28,628 bases of DNA from a virus. Location: IMG/VR virus record IMGVR_UViG_3300010042_000018, positions 1-28,628 of that record; one strand, 5' to 3'. Each line of letters opens with the position of its first letter. Positions within the stretch are counted from its first letter, which is position 1. Of the stretch, positions 1 to 8,203 are shown in pieces. Made by a program: the position numbers and the translations under genes. The notes under the pieces were generated by a model. It saw only the letters and a list, made by a program, of their open reading frames with translations, had not been told where the DNA came from and ran no database searches.

Positions 1-77
1 ATGTGAGGGGGTCAGGAGGCGGGAGCCAGACGGCAGTTAGCCGGTGGGGACGCCGATAAACGAAGTAGTCGGGTGGG

Positions 78-797
78 CTAGTAGACGACGACCGCCTGCT
101 GCACGGACAAGGCGCCGGGTGCGCCAGCGCTATTCAGAGGCTCGACGTAGTAGTCGTAGACTCCCTGCGTCATGCAGGTGACGGTCTCGTCGAACAGCAC
201 CAAATCATCTATCGTGGCGGCTGAAACGGCGGTGCAGACAATGCCGAAGTCGGTATTGCCCGAGACTTTTGCCCCCCGGCCCAGCTTTACGCCGGCAGCC
301 GTGGCAGCGGCGATATTGACTGAGGTTCCACCAATAAGGCGCATCGTGGCGGACGCCGACGCGCCGCTGATGGAAGCGGTCGTAATGCCGCTGCGGAAGA
401 ATGCACCGACGCTGGCGGCGCCAAGGGTTGCGACAGCCTGTTGCAGGATAGAACTAGTGCCCGCCGCATGGGTGGCTTGGCCGCTGCCGATCGTCCAGCC
501 CGTGCCCTTGGTCCAGTCCGTGTCCGCGGCAAAACCGGGATTAGTCAGCAGGTTTGTGCGAGTTAGGTCGCCTTCGCTGCCTGACACGGGCTGACCAGGA
601 GATACGCTTCGCGTCTCCAACAGGTGCGCCACCCTGTCAAGGACGGCGCCAGATGTGCATCGATATATGCGGACTGCCTTGGCCTCAGCGGGAGCGGTGA
701 AGTTAAAGGACGCGCTGCCCAGTCCACCAAGGGCGATGAAATCAGTGATGCGGCTTGCAGAGGCCGCAGTTAAGGCGAGCCGGAGCGCTGTACGCAT
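78..797 (-). CDS. putative tail fibre/tip accessory protein
   Basis: A 239-aa protein of unassigned family. Residues about 80-215 contain an LLTNPGF...W pattern followed by many Ser/Thr/Ala/Gly-rich strands, ending in a DDLVLFDE-like segment. This resembles jelly-roll, carbohydrate-binding-like modules often found in phage fibres and tip proteins. It is the last structural gene seen at this end; its ATG overlaps the TGA of the upstream gene by one base (TGATG), so it is translationally coupled. The position after the J-like protein suits a receptor or sugar-binding role, but that is inference. The N-terminus is mildly hydrophobic without a clear signal peptide. Confidence 0.65.
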   Translation of the reverse strand: MRTALRLALTAASASRITDFIALGGLGSASFNFTAPAEAKAVRIYRCTSGAVLDRVAHLLETRSVSPGQPVSGSEGDLTRTNLLTNPGFAADTDWTKGTGWTIGSGQATHAAGTSSILQQAVATLGAASVGAFFRSGITTASISGASASATMRLIGGTSVNIAAATAAGVKLGRGAKVSGNTDFGIVCTAVSAATIDDLVLFDETVTCMTQGVYDYYVEPLNSAGAPGALSVQQAVVVY

Positions 798-1597
798 CAG
801 ACACCCACACCGCGGAGACGCACCTGAATATCGGTCGTTGATGTCAACGTGGTGCCGGTCGCGTCGATGAGCAGGCCGTAAATATCGCGCGTGCCGCTTA
901 CAGGTGCAGCCAGAACATTGATACCGTCGACGCTGATGGAGTTGGGCGTGCCGTGATCGAACCAGCCGGAGCCAAGGGGGATGGATTTGATGACCTTGAA
1001 CGCGTCGGCTGCGGCAAGCGAATACGCCGCGTTGTCCGTTTTCGTGGTCGCAGTCGGGTCGGCGCTGAATAGGACCAGCGTGAGATTAGGCAGAACCGCT
1101 GCCTTGCTGACGATCTGCACACCCGTGACAAGGAACTTCTCGTCTGCCACACGAGCGCAGTTGGAGAATGTCAAAAGCGCTCCGATAATGTCGTTGGCAG
1201 AGTAGGCGCCGCTGGTCACGGTTGGCGTCACCACCACGTCAAACGCCCAGCCGGGGGTTGGGGTCTGATCGCTGGCCAGCACCACGCGCAAGGACTGCGC
1301 CATAGTGCCCTGGCCCAAAGCGGTCGGCAGTAGAGCAATCATGCTGGTGATGCGCTGCGCAATGCGCTGCAGCCTGCCGTTGAGCCCAGATGAAGCGGTA
1401 TCGGAGGCGGGCGCGGTTTCGGCAACCCCGCCCATGGCCGTGATCTGGGTGGCCTGGTTCGTAGAGGTGGCGAGCGGGACGAGGACGTTAGTCTCATCGA
1501 CCACGTTGTGGCGCCAGATGTGGACGCCAGAAACGTCCTTGGCGGCCACTGTTCTGGGCAGGGTGCCGCCATCCTTGATCAAGATATTGTCTGCCAT
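797..1597 (-). CDS. putative tail-tip/fibre structural protein
   Basis: A 266-aa protein. It is low in cysteine and rich in Thr/Ala/Val, as beta-rich virion proteins often are. The central part (about residues 70-110) has a GLNGRLQRIAQRITS helix followed by an LRVVLASDQ strand, an arrangement I associate with phage proteins encoded downstream of the J-like gene. The start is well supported: an AGGAG lies seven bases before the ATG, and the stop codon of the upstream gene (TAG) forms part of that ribosome site. The role is inferred from position only; no enzyme motif is visible. Confidence 0.65.
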   Translation of the reverse strand: MADNILIKDGGTLPRTVAAKDVSGVHIWRHNVVDETNVLVPLATSTNQATQITAMGGVAETAPASDTASSGLNGRLQRIAQRITSMIALLPTALGQGTMAQSLRVVLASDQTPTPGWAFDVVVTPTVTSGAYSANDIIGALLTFSNCARVADEKFLVTGVQIVSKAAVLPNLTLVLFSADPTATTKTDNAAYSLAAADAFKVIKSIPLGSGWFDHGTPNSISVDGINVLAAPVSGTRDIYGLLIDATGTTLTSTTDIQVRLRGVGV

Positions 1598-1606
1598 GGA
1601 TGGCTC

Positions 1607-3616
1607 CTAAATTCCGAGATACTGGCTGTTCGCCGCGACGGAGAAATCGAGCGAGTTGTAGGCGGTCACCGTTATCGAGACCGGCGGATCGCTATATTCT
1701 GAGAAGTCACCCCCCGCCGTGACCGTGCGCCAGACGACCAGATAGGTGCCGGGGGCATCGACAATCGGGGACCGAGCCGTGAGCGCCTGCAAATCGGTCG
1801 CCATGGCGTTCCATGTCTCGCCGTCATTGTCGGAATACAGGAACTCATAAGAGATGTTCGGCGGCGGCTCCGGGAAGCTGGCCTCGATGCGGGCGGCATT
1901 ACTGGCTGTGCCAACGATGGGCACTGACACCACGTTGACATCATCCGGATCGAGAAGCGGCACTTCGTCATCAAGTTCGATGAGGTCGATCGGCGGCTTC
2001 TCTGGCTCTTCGCCCGGCGCCAGGGTGTAGTAGTCCGCCCCCCATGGCACCATCGACACAGCGCCCACGTGATAGCTGGGGTCCATCTCTATTGGATTGT
2101 CGATCTGGTAGAGGCCGGCGAGATCCTCATCCACGTCACCGACCGGGAAGTTCATGGTCACGTAGCGCTCTTCCACCAGCCGGTGGATACGAATGCCGAT
2201 GTTGGATGCCAGCCGTATCGGCGGCTGAGACTTGAGACCGAAAGCTTTCGCCAGCCGGAATGCCTGGTTGTGATTATCGCAGCCCTCGACTGCCAAAACC
2301 TGATAGTTCGGCTGCTTGCCATCTTGGAAAAACGCGGGGTTCTTCCAAGGCGCGGCCGGGATGACCTTGCCGGTGAATGGATCGGTATAGTGCGCGATAA
2401 CCCCGTCTACAGGGGTCTCCCCATCGTTCACATCGGCACTGGCGAGGCTGATGATGTCGCGCTTGCGGCTGAGCGTTACCGGCTCGAAGTCCTCTTCATA
2501 GTGGCCGACGCCGAAGTAGAGCTTGCCCTCTTCGTCATAGTGGACCGTGCCGTCATAGCACCGCAGCAGCTCGCGCTCTCGATCGCCCTTGACCTTGTCC
2601 GACCCGAAGGCCACCGACGCAGCATAATTTGGGGCGGTGTCGCCGTACCGATCCTCTATCGGAATATCGCAAATGTCGGCCGCCGCGGCGATCCTGTCCC
2701 ACTCGAAGCTGTCCATGGGCCGGTTGAAGCCGTGCCGGTCATAGCGGTTCCATGCTGAAACCAGCACCGCGTTGTTCGAGGACGAAGGCCATGTGCTTTC
2801 ATCATCCGGGTCTTGGTCCTCATCGCGCGGGTCGTAAACCCGGCTCCACCAGCCCACCACGACAAGGCTCGGTTCGCCCACACCGATTGCACCCTGTCGC
2901 CAGCTCCGAACCTGCTGCTTCTGCTTGTCATCGCAGGCGTCGATCTTGACGACTGAGAAGGTGGTCCCGACCAGCTTGTGTTCGTCGGTCCACTCTGGGC
3001 ATGCGGCCTTGAATGCTGCAACGCCAGGAGGCACCGGGTCGGCCGGCGAAAATGTGGAAGTCCAAATCGTGTAGAACGGCTGGAGAGTTTGAAACTGGCC
3101 TAGGATGCCGCCTGCCCAGCCCTGAAACTCCTTGGTCGTGACCCGGCGATCCCCGTTGATCGCGACCCGAATGCCGTCGAGCTCGTAGTGGTCGAACTCG
3201 ACCAACTCGCTGTCGCAGTGGACGATGAGATACCAAAGCGCCCCGTTCACGAACTTGAAGAACAGAACGTTGCCACCGATCTTGCGGTAGCCAGCCGCAT
3301 ACCAGCGGAGCGCAGCGGCGATCTTGACGTTGATGGAGCTGCGTGATTGCGGCTGGCTGTTCTGGATAACCTGCAGGGCCAGCGTTGCGGCGGTCAACAG
3401 GATCGTGGGGATGTTGGCCGCAATGAACGAGCCAACGGCTACGCCGGCCCCAAGGGCGCCTAGATAGACCCCTGCCCCTGCCGTACCCGCCAGACCAGCA
3501 CCCAGGCCGATCAGGAACGTCGACACCGGCTCTGCGCGGACCTCGGCAGCGCCCCATGCCCCCGTCATAGCCGTAGCGATGAGGAGTGATCTCAGAATTC
3601 GCTTGTGCAACGCCAC
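1607..3616 (-). CDS. phage tail tip protein (J-like host-specificity protein) with glycine-zipper N-terminus
   Basis: A 669-aa protein, shorter than lambda gpJ (over 1000 aa). Residues 1-28 look like a signal peptide or membrane segment ending in VRA. Residues about 33-85 are a Gly/Ala-rich hydrophobic stretch resembling glycine-zipper membrane segments. The middle (about 90-540) is the acidic, Trp/Tyr-rich body of a tail-tip hub, and the last 110 residues look like a fibronectin-III-type domain (EFLYSDNDGETWN...). It overlaps the 3' end of the NlpC-like gene by 25 bases and follows the order hub, hub, NlpC, J typical of GTA-like tails. It probably contacts the host envelope; the fused hydrophobic region may act in membrane penetration (inference). 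Confidence 0.8.
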   Translation of the reverse strand: MALHKRILRSLLIATAMTGAWGAAEVRAEPVSTFLIGLGAGLAGTAGAGVYLGALGAGVAVGSFIAANIPTILLTAATLALQVIQNSQPQSRSSINVKIAAALRWYAAGYRKIGGNVLFFKFVNGALWYLIVHCDSELVEFDHYELDGIRVAINGDRRVTTKEFQGWAGGILGQFQTLQPFYTIWTSTFSPADPVPPGVAAFKAACPEWTDEHKLVGTTFSVVKIDACDDKQKQQVRSWRQGAIGVGEPSLVVVGWWSRVYDPRDEDQDPDDESTWPSSSNNAVLVSAWNRYDRHGFNRPMDSFEWDRIAAAADICDIPIEDRYGDTAPNYAASVAFGSDKVKGDRERELLRCYDGTVHYDEEGKLYFGVGHYEEDFEPVTLSRKRDIISLASADVNDGETPVDGVIAHYTDPFTGKVIPAAPWKNPAFFQDGKQPNYQVLAVEGCDNHNQAFRLAKAFGLKSQPPIRLASNIGIRIHRLVEERYVTMNFPVGDVDEDLAGLYQIDNPIEMDPSYHVGAVSMVPWGADYYTLAPGEEPEKPPIDLIELDDEVPLLDPDDVNVVSVPIVGTASNAARIEASFPEPPPNISYEFLYSDNDGETWNAMATDLQALTARSPIVDAPGTYLVVWRTVTAGGDFSEYSDPPVSITVTAYNSLDFSVAANSQYLGI

Positions 3617-4008
3617 GCTCCTGAGACCTTGATGAGACGCAGCGGCAACTGCTCAACCCCGCGGGCAATACCCACAGCCACGTCGCCGTCGAGAACGATG
3701 CCGCCGACCTGGGCAGTGCCGAGGTCGACCACGACAGCATCGCCAAAGGCCATTCGATCGACGGGACGGAAATGACCGCTTGCCATCAGCGCCCCGCCCA
3801 AGAGCGGAACAGCCCCGCCGGCGGCCCGGACGATGGCAAGCGCCTCTTCCTCGGTGGAATAAGTGCCGCGCCAGGGCGCTCCGATATCGACGCCGCAAAG
3901 GGACTGCCCGTATCCGGCAACCTTCAGCAGGCAGTCCGAAAGCCCGTAGACATGCCCCGCACGGCGCCAGGTCCGGACGGTTTCAATAGCGATCGTGCGG
4001 ATGCTCAT
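3592..4008 (-). CDS. NlpC/P60-like tail protein (DUF6950-type)
   Basis: A 138-aa protein. The SDC motif (Cys26) near the N-terminus, followed by a hydrophobic helix (LLKVAGYG), resembles the catalytic cysteine of NlpC/P60 peptidases. A FGDAVVVD strand lies at about 108-115, where these folds usually place the strand next to the catalytic histidine. No convincing catalytic His follows, so it may be a degenerate, structural version. It sits between the hub proteins and the J-like protein, where GTA and many siphophages encode a peptidoglycan-acting tip protein. It is coupled to the upstream gene by an ATGA overlap. Confidence 0.7.
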   Translation of the reverse strand: MSIRTIAIETVRTWRRAGHVYGLSDCLLKVAGYGQSLCGVDIGAPWRGTYSTEEEALAIVRAAGGAVPLLGGALMASGHFRPVDRMAFGDAVVVDLGTAQVGGIVLDGDVAVGIARGVEQLPLRLIKVSGAWRCTSEF

Positions 4009-4640
4009 TGCGGCTTGACTGTCACGTTCTCTAGAGCGGCGACAAAATCGCAGCCTCGATCCACGGCGATGCCAAATTCCGCGGCTCGATCCCGCTGTCC
4101 GGTCGACGTGTAGGTGCCCAGGTCAGCAAGTGCGCGGGATTGGTTGCCATCCCGGCCGATAATGGAAACCGAATAGCGCCGGATGAAGCGCACTTCGTCC
4201 CACGTCAGGCCGGAATCGAAGAGCGGCGATATCAGCGTGTATTCCGCTTGAAAGCGCAGCGGCGTTTGCGGACGCAGGCCCTCATTGGGCAGGAGAACGC
4301 AGAGGTAGACCCGCACCGGACGGTCTCGCGACTCTTCCTTGACCAGACGGATTTGGTTGTAGGTTTCCCGGTCGATGTACGGCAGGCCGAAGGTCATCTT
4401 GGCGGAGGTGCCGTCGCGACCATCACGCGGGCCTGGCGCCTGATGGTGGTCAACGCCGGACGAATCCACCGTGCCAAGCCATTTGCGGCCATCGATCGTG
4501 TGCAGTCGGCCAAAGCCTGGCCACATGCGGATTGGTCCGCTGGTGAGGTCGTATTCATAGACCGGTACAAGTGGGCAGGAGATATCCGCGCTGTCCTCAT
4601 CGTCGCCGCGGTATTGGTCAAGGGCCTCGAGGAAGTTCAC
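4005..4640 (-). CDS. distal tail / hub protein
   Basis: A 211-aa protein. I place the start at GTG 4640 because it overlaps the TGA of the upstream gene (GTGA). The frame is open further upstream, but that translation is Arg/His-rich and looks out of frame with the neighbour. Residues about 25-60 contain a YEYDLTSGPIRMWPGFG segment and a GRKWLG turn, as in phage tail proteins next to the NlpC-like protein. A conserved-looking ESRDRPVRVYLC strand follows. It is probably a baseplate or hub component; the exact family was not established. Confidence 0.7.
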   Translation of the reverse strand: MNFLEALDQYRGDDEDSADISCPLVPVYEYDLTSGPIRMWPGFGRLHTIDGRKWLGTVDSSGVDHHQAPGPRDGRDGTSAKMTFGLPYIDRETYNQIRLVKEESRDRPVRVYLCVLLPNEGLRPQTPLRFQAEYTLISPLFDSGLTWDEVRFIRRYSVSIIGRDGNQSRALADLGTYTSTGQRDRAAEFGIAVDRGCDFVAALENVTVKPQ

Positions 4641-5344
4641 AGCAGCGCCTCGAGCAACCTGACCCGGCCCGGCTTGATGATCTCCCCAGCCTCGAACATG
4701 CCGGCGAACTCTTCCGGGTTCTGTACCGTCCCCAACATGGTGGGCTTGAAACGAATGAGGTCGCCTGCTTCGAAGTCTGCCCTTAACGGGAGAGACATGC
4801 TCAACGTGGCGATCAGACCGTTGTACTGGACCCTGCGCACCATGTTCGGAGCGCCGTCGATCTCGGCTCCGATGCCGATCCATTTGCCGAAGGAGAGCAC
4901 CCGCCCATACGGTGTCAGATCAACGGTCAGGGAGACGGAGCCCTCCAGAGCGTCGGCTGTGATTTCCGCCACCGGGTTGAATGCCCAGTTCTGGTCATTG
5001 CTCCACGGCTCGTCATTGCTCCAGGGCAAGCCATCGATATCGATGCTCTCGGTGGCGCCAAGCTCTATTGCGGAGACCGTTTGCGCGCTCCGAGTAACCG
5101 GCATGCGGAATACCCGGCCGGCATAAACCTCCGAGATCAAGCCGCTGATCATGGTCGAGTCGACATCGCCGCCGAAGTTGGAGAACTCAGCCTCCAGCAC
5201 GGCGCGGCCGCCAATCTCAGGATGGCTTTGCTGAACGGTTGCCAGGGTGAACCCGGACCGGACATTGGACCCCGCTGCCCGCAGCATCTGACGATACGGG
5301 ATGACTGCTGATGGCCAGTCGCTGATTTCAACGGCAATGCTCAC
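4637..5344 (-). CDS. distal tail protein, unknown family
   Basis: A 235-aa protein directly after the tape measure gene, the usual position of the distal tail (Dit-like) protein in siphophages and of gp12 in GTA. It is beta-rich with two near-identical tryptophan turns (WSNDEPWSNDQNW, about 128-140). The C-terminal part (FEAGDLIRFKP...) resembles a small barrel. It overlaps both neighbours by four bases. The assignment rests on gene order; no catalytic motif is visible. Confidence 0.65.
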   Translation of the reverse strand: MSIAVEISDWPSAVIPYRQMLRAAGSNVRSGFTLATVQQSHPEIGGRAVLEAEFSNFGGDVDSTMISGLISEVYAGRVFRMPVTRSAQTVSAIELGATESIDIDGLPWSNDEPWSNDQNWAFNPVAEITADALEGSVSLTVDLTPYGRVLSFGKWIGIGAEIDGAPNMVRRVQYNGLIATLSMSLPLRADFEAGDLIRFKPTMLGTVQNPEEFAGMFEAGEIIKPGRVRLLEALL

Positions 5345-7182
5345 GGCCGAACAACCCCGTATTTGGAGCTATCCGATGCCCACTTTGACTGGGCACGGCC
5401 CGCCGTGGAAACAGCCCTTCGTTCGGCAGCACCAGCTTCGCCGCGCGCGACATTCTTGACGTAAGACGAGAAGTTGCCGTTGTCGTCGGCTGCCACGCCG
5501 AAGGTTACGTGCGTGGAGCCACCACCGTCCAGAGCTTGGCCCGGCTTGGTGATGTCGACGCGCTCGTTTGGCGATTTGCGGAAAGTCACCAGCTGGCTGT
5601 CTATGCCGCCGCTTCCGCCTGGCATGATCGACCCGCCGCGGGCGAACCCGAATAGGCTGGACAGGAATGTGGCAATTGGGTTTCCGCCAACGCCGCCGCC
5701 GATACCACCGCCCATGCCTCCAAACAGGTTTTTTAGACCGATTTCCGCGATCGATGCCAGCACATCGCTTATTGCATCTCCGACAGACTTGGAACCGTCG
5801 ATGATGCCTTTGAAGGCGGAGCCAATAGTACTGGCGATGTCGTCAGCGATCGATGTCACGCTGCTGGCCATGTCGGTCATGCCGTTGCCCAAGCCGGTCA
5901 TGATGTGACCGCCAATTTCGTGCATCAATTTCGACGGCGACTGGATCTGAAAAAGGCTGGTGAAGCCGTTCGCAATGTTGCCGGGGATATCCATAATCCC
6001 CTGCTTAACTTCGCCCCACTTCGCGTTAATGCCATCGGCTAGGCCCTGAATAATCTGGCCGCCGATTTCGAGCATCTTGCCAGGCAATGCGGCGAAGGCT
6101 TCCACGATCCAGATCGTGAAGTCGCCAATGACCGCAGTGACTTCAGCCACCTTTGTGGTGATCGAGTCCCAGCCTCGAAGGAAACTGGCCCATTCGTTGA
6201 CGGCGAACGAAGCCAAAATCCCACCGAGATTTACGATTTCAGGCCAGAACAGCACGACAGCCGCGGTCAGCCCGGCGATTGCGGCCGCCGCGGCAACTAC
6301 GGGGAGGCCAAGCGTCCCGACCGCCAACGCGACTGCACCCAGAGGAATGGCAAGGGCGGCGAAGGCAATGGTGAGGCCACCAAGCACGGTGATCGCGTTT
6401 TGTGCCTGGGGAGACAGGTCACGGAACCCGGCCGCGATCGTGACCATCCAGTCGGAAAATGAGGTCAGAGCAGGCAGTAGGTTGGCAGTCAGTTCCGCAG
6501 TTATGCCGGCGAACGCTCCCTGTAACCTTGAGATATTGTCGTTGAACGCCTCGGCGTTGGCGCCCATCTCGGCCGTGAACACTTGGCCAAAGCTGTCAGC
6601 CTCCGCCATCATGGTCTTAAGCGCCTCAGAGCCGCCGTTGAGCAGCGGGATCATGTCGGCGCCAGATCGCCCCATAAGCTCCATGGCAAGGGCGGTCTTC
6701 TCGGCCCCGTCCGGCATACCGGCAAGGGCATCGGCAATCTGTGCCAGGACATCGCTGGACGATTTCAGCGTCCCGTCTTCGTTGGCGATATCGATACCGA
6801 GCTGCGAGAAGGCGGCGCCCGCCGTTCCCGTGCCGCTGGCCGCATCCCTCATGTTGCGCGACAGCCGCCCAATGCTGCCCTGCAGCCCCTCAAATGCCAC
6901 ACCGGACAGGTCAGCGGCATACTTCAGGCGAGAAAGCTCCTCGATCGGCACGCCGATGCTCTGGGCAGCCTTGGACATATCATCGGCAGCATCAATCGTG
7001 CCTTTGACCGCCAGTGTCAGGGCGCCGCCGATGGCCGCAGCAGCGGCGGCCGCAACAACTGCACCTTGCCTGATGGTGGTGCCCAGGTTCTTCATGCCCA
7101 TCTGGGCGTTTCTCAGCCCGGCGGTGAAGCCCGCTGAGTTCAACCCGAGGTCGACCCGGAGCGCGCCGATTACCGCAGCCAT
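5341..7182 (-). CDS. tail tape measure protein
   Basis: A 613-aa Ala/Gly-rich protein. It begins with a beta strand (IGALRVDLGLNSAGF) typical of tape-measure N-termini, then long helices with GLRNAQMGMK-like repeats. A hydrophobic segment at about 260-315 probably contains two membrane-spanning stretches. It ends with a Gly-rich region (GGMGGGIGGGVGG) and a small C-terminal domain. At roughly 0.15 nm per residue it would set a tail of about 90 nm, counted from length alone. The start has GGAG about eight bases upstream. The plus-strand gene at 7237-7533 separates it from the chaperone genes, which is unusual. Confidence 0.9.
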   Translation of the reverse strand: MAAVIGALRVDLGLNSAGFTAGLRNAQMGMKNLGTTIRQGAVVAAAAAAAIGGALTLAVKGTIDAADDMSKAAQSIGVPIEELSRLKYAADLSGVAFEGLQGSIGRLSRNMRDAASGTGTAGAAFSQLGIDIANEDGTLKSSSDVLAQIADALAGMPDGAEKTALAMELMGRSGADMIPLLNGGSEALKTMMAEADSFGQVFTAEMGANAEAFNDNISRLQGAFAGITAELTANLLPALTSFSDWMVTIAAGFRDLSPQAQNAITVLGGLTIAFAALAIPLGAVALAVGTLGLPVVAAAAAIAGLTAAVVLFWPEIVNLGGILASFAVNEWASFLRGWDSITTKVAEVTAVIGDFTIWIVEAFAALPGKMLEIGGQIIQGLADGINAKWGEVKQGIMDIPGNIANGFTSLFQIQSPSKLMHEIGGHIMTGLGNGMTDMASSVTSIADDIASTIGSAFKGIIDGSKSVGDAISDVLASIAEIGLKNLFGGMGGGIGGGVGGNPIATFLSSLFGFARGGSIMPGGSGGIDSQLVTFRKSPNERVDITKPGQALDGGGSTHVTFGVAADDNGNFSSYVKNVARGEAGAAERRAVSTAGRAQSKWASDSSKYGVVRP

Positions 7183-7236
7183 AGTGTTGCTCCGCCGTTA
7201 CATGCGTGGGATCGATGTGGCAAAAGGAGATTCGAG

Positions 7237-7533
7237 ATGCTGAAAATATTGATGGCGATGAGCCTTGCCGTGGCTCCAGCAGCAGCAGCGGAGACAAGTG
7301 CCACCTGCACCACTGCTGCCTCTAGAACGGCAGCTTTTTTGATTGAGGAGGCGAAGGGGACACGTCACGAAGCCCAGATAGCCGGCGCCATTGCAGCGAA
7401 GGGATACGGATCCATCATTGAAACAATCGCGGCAGGTTTGACTGAAGATCAGTGCGCACTACTTTTCGCAGCGCCAGACAGCACGTTGAGAGCCATGGCC
7501 ATCACTATGCTCCCCGAGCGGATGGGCAAATAG
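7237..7533 (+). CDS. small exported protein, candidate moron
   Basis: A 98-aa protein read against the tail operon. An AAGGAGA Shine-Dalgarno at 7224-7230 lies well placed before the ATG. Residues 1-18 form a signal peptide (MLKILMAMSLAVAPAAAA) with an AxA cleavage site. The mature part is about 80 aa, helical, with two cysteines that could form a disulfide in the periplasm. Third codon positions are less GC-rich than in flanking genes by eye. An inserted, oppositely oriented, signal-bearing gene between chaperone and tape measure is typical of prophage morons that alter the lysogen. Function unknown; no clear promoter was recognised in the short upstream gap. Confidence 0.75.
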   Translation: MLKILMAMSLAVAPAAAAETSATCTTAASRTAAFLIEEAKGTRHEAQIAGAIAAKGYGSIIETIAAGLTEDQCALLFAAPDSTLRAMAITMLPERMGK

Positions 7534-7544
7534 GGCCGCCACGG

Positions 7545-7787
7545 CTACCCCTTCCGCCGGGCGGCCATGATGGATTTGAACGCCGCGATCTGCTCGTCGG
7601 TAGTTTGCCCTTGGCTAGTTGCCCTCGGATTTAGGAGCGCTTGGAGCTTCGGCAGCTTTTTGGGCTGGTGGTAGGCGTACGCCGTGAGAGATGCAGCCTG
7701 GTGGGCCAGAAAAACCATGTCGTCGACCTGGCGTTTGCGTGCCGCAATTAGCCCCTCGATGGACAACTGGTATTCCCGGACCGACAT
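7545..7787 (-). CDS. tail assembly chaperone, C-terminal (T) part
   Basis: From the first ATG this is an 80-aa basic helical protein. The same frame continues open upstream of that ATG and encodes SSLLRSWIELGQSPATFWDM, matching the LG.SP..FW.(M/L)(S/T)..E pattern of GTA/phage tail chaperones. The ATG at 7787 therefore cuts the conserved motif and is probably not the true start. This frame lies -1 relative to the preceding gene (7850-8203), as in the lambda G/T pair, so the product may be made as a G-T fusion by ribosomal frameshifting. The upstream part is listed separately. Confidence 0.75.
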   Translation of the reverse strand: MSVREYQLSIEGLIAARKRQVDDMVFLAHQAASLTAYAYHQPKKLPKLQALLNPRATSQGQTTDEQIAAFKSIMAARRKG

Positions 7788-7955
7788 GTCCCAGAACGTC
7801 GCGGGCGACTGGCCGAGTTCGATCCAGCTTCGCAGCAGCGAGGAGAAATCTATCTCTTCGCTACTGCCTTCCGAGGGTTCGGATTTGGCGCCGCCTCCGC
7901 TGAACCGCCACCCATGGCCGCGCCGATGGCCGCCGACCAGATGGGCAGGTCGGTC
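7788..7955 (-). other. cryptic N-terminal extension of the T chaperone / -1 frameshift window
   Basis: On the minus strand the T frame has no stop from about 7955 down to 7788, although it has no convincing ATG or GTG with a ribosome site. It overlaps the 3' end of the G-like gene in the -1 frame. The non-overlapping part (7849-7788) encodes the conserved chaperone motif. No perfect X-XXY-YYZ slippery heptamer is visible; the closest is GCCAAAT (minus strand, plus coordinates 7883-7889). A non-standard start or shift site remains possible. Confidence 0.5.
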
Positions 7956-8203
7956 ATTTCAACCAGGTCGCCAACCTCGTCGGTCGACATTCCCTTGTGG
8001 TGCTTCAGCAGTCCGGCCCAAATGAGCAAGACGAGATCGTCAACAGCATCGGCGCCCTTGGCCTCAAGGCCAGCGAGGAGATCGCTAAGCGGCGCATCGG
8101 GGCGCGCCGCCTTGATGGCGGAGAGCGCGTTCAGCGAGTAGGCAAGCGTGAAAGTGCCGGCCGGAATAGCGACTTGCGCTTCTGCACGCATGGGGTTTGC
8201 CAT
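7850..8203 (-). CDS. tail assembly chaperone, N-terminal (G) part; GTA gp10-like
   Basis: A 117-aa protein resembling GTA gp10/Phage_TAC_11-type chaperones: an N-terminal strand pair (VAIPAGTFTLAYSLNALSAI), a helical core (about 45-100) and a flexible Pro/Asn/Ala tail ending in KAVAKR. It starts at an ATG that directly abuts the TAA of the tail tube gene (TAAATG), just after the tube as expected for the G chaperone. It probably coats the tape measure during tail assembly. The low-complexity tail is where a -1 shift into the T frame would occur. Confidence 0.75.
   Translation of the reverse strand: MANPMRAEAQVAIPAGTFTLAYSLNALSAIKAARPDAPLSDLLAGLEAKGADAVDDLVLLIWAGLLKHHKGMSTDEVGDLVEMTDLPIWSAAIGAAMGGGSAEAAPNPNPRKAVAKR

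Noticed and set aside
4641-4883. Upstream extension of the hub protein frame.
   Set aside because: Basic, His-rich shadow of the neighbouring gene; GTGA overlap marks the start.
7534-7562. GGCCGCC...GGCGGCC inverted repeat after the plus-strand moron.
   Set aside because: Loop is long and there is no U run, so a terminator is not supported.
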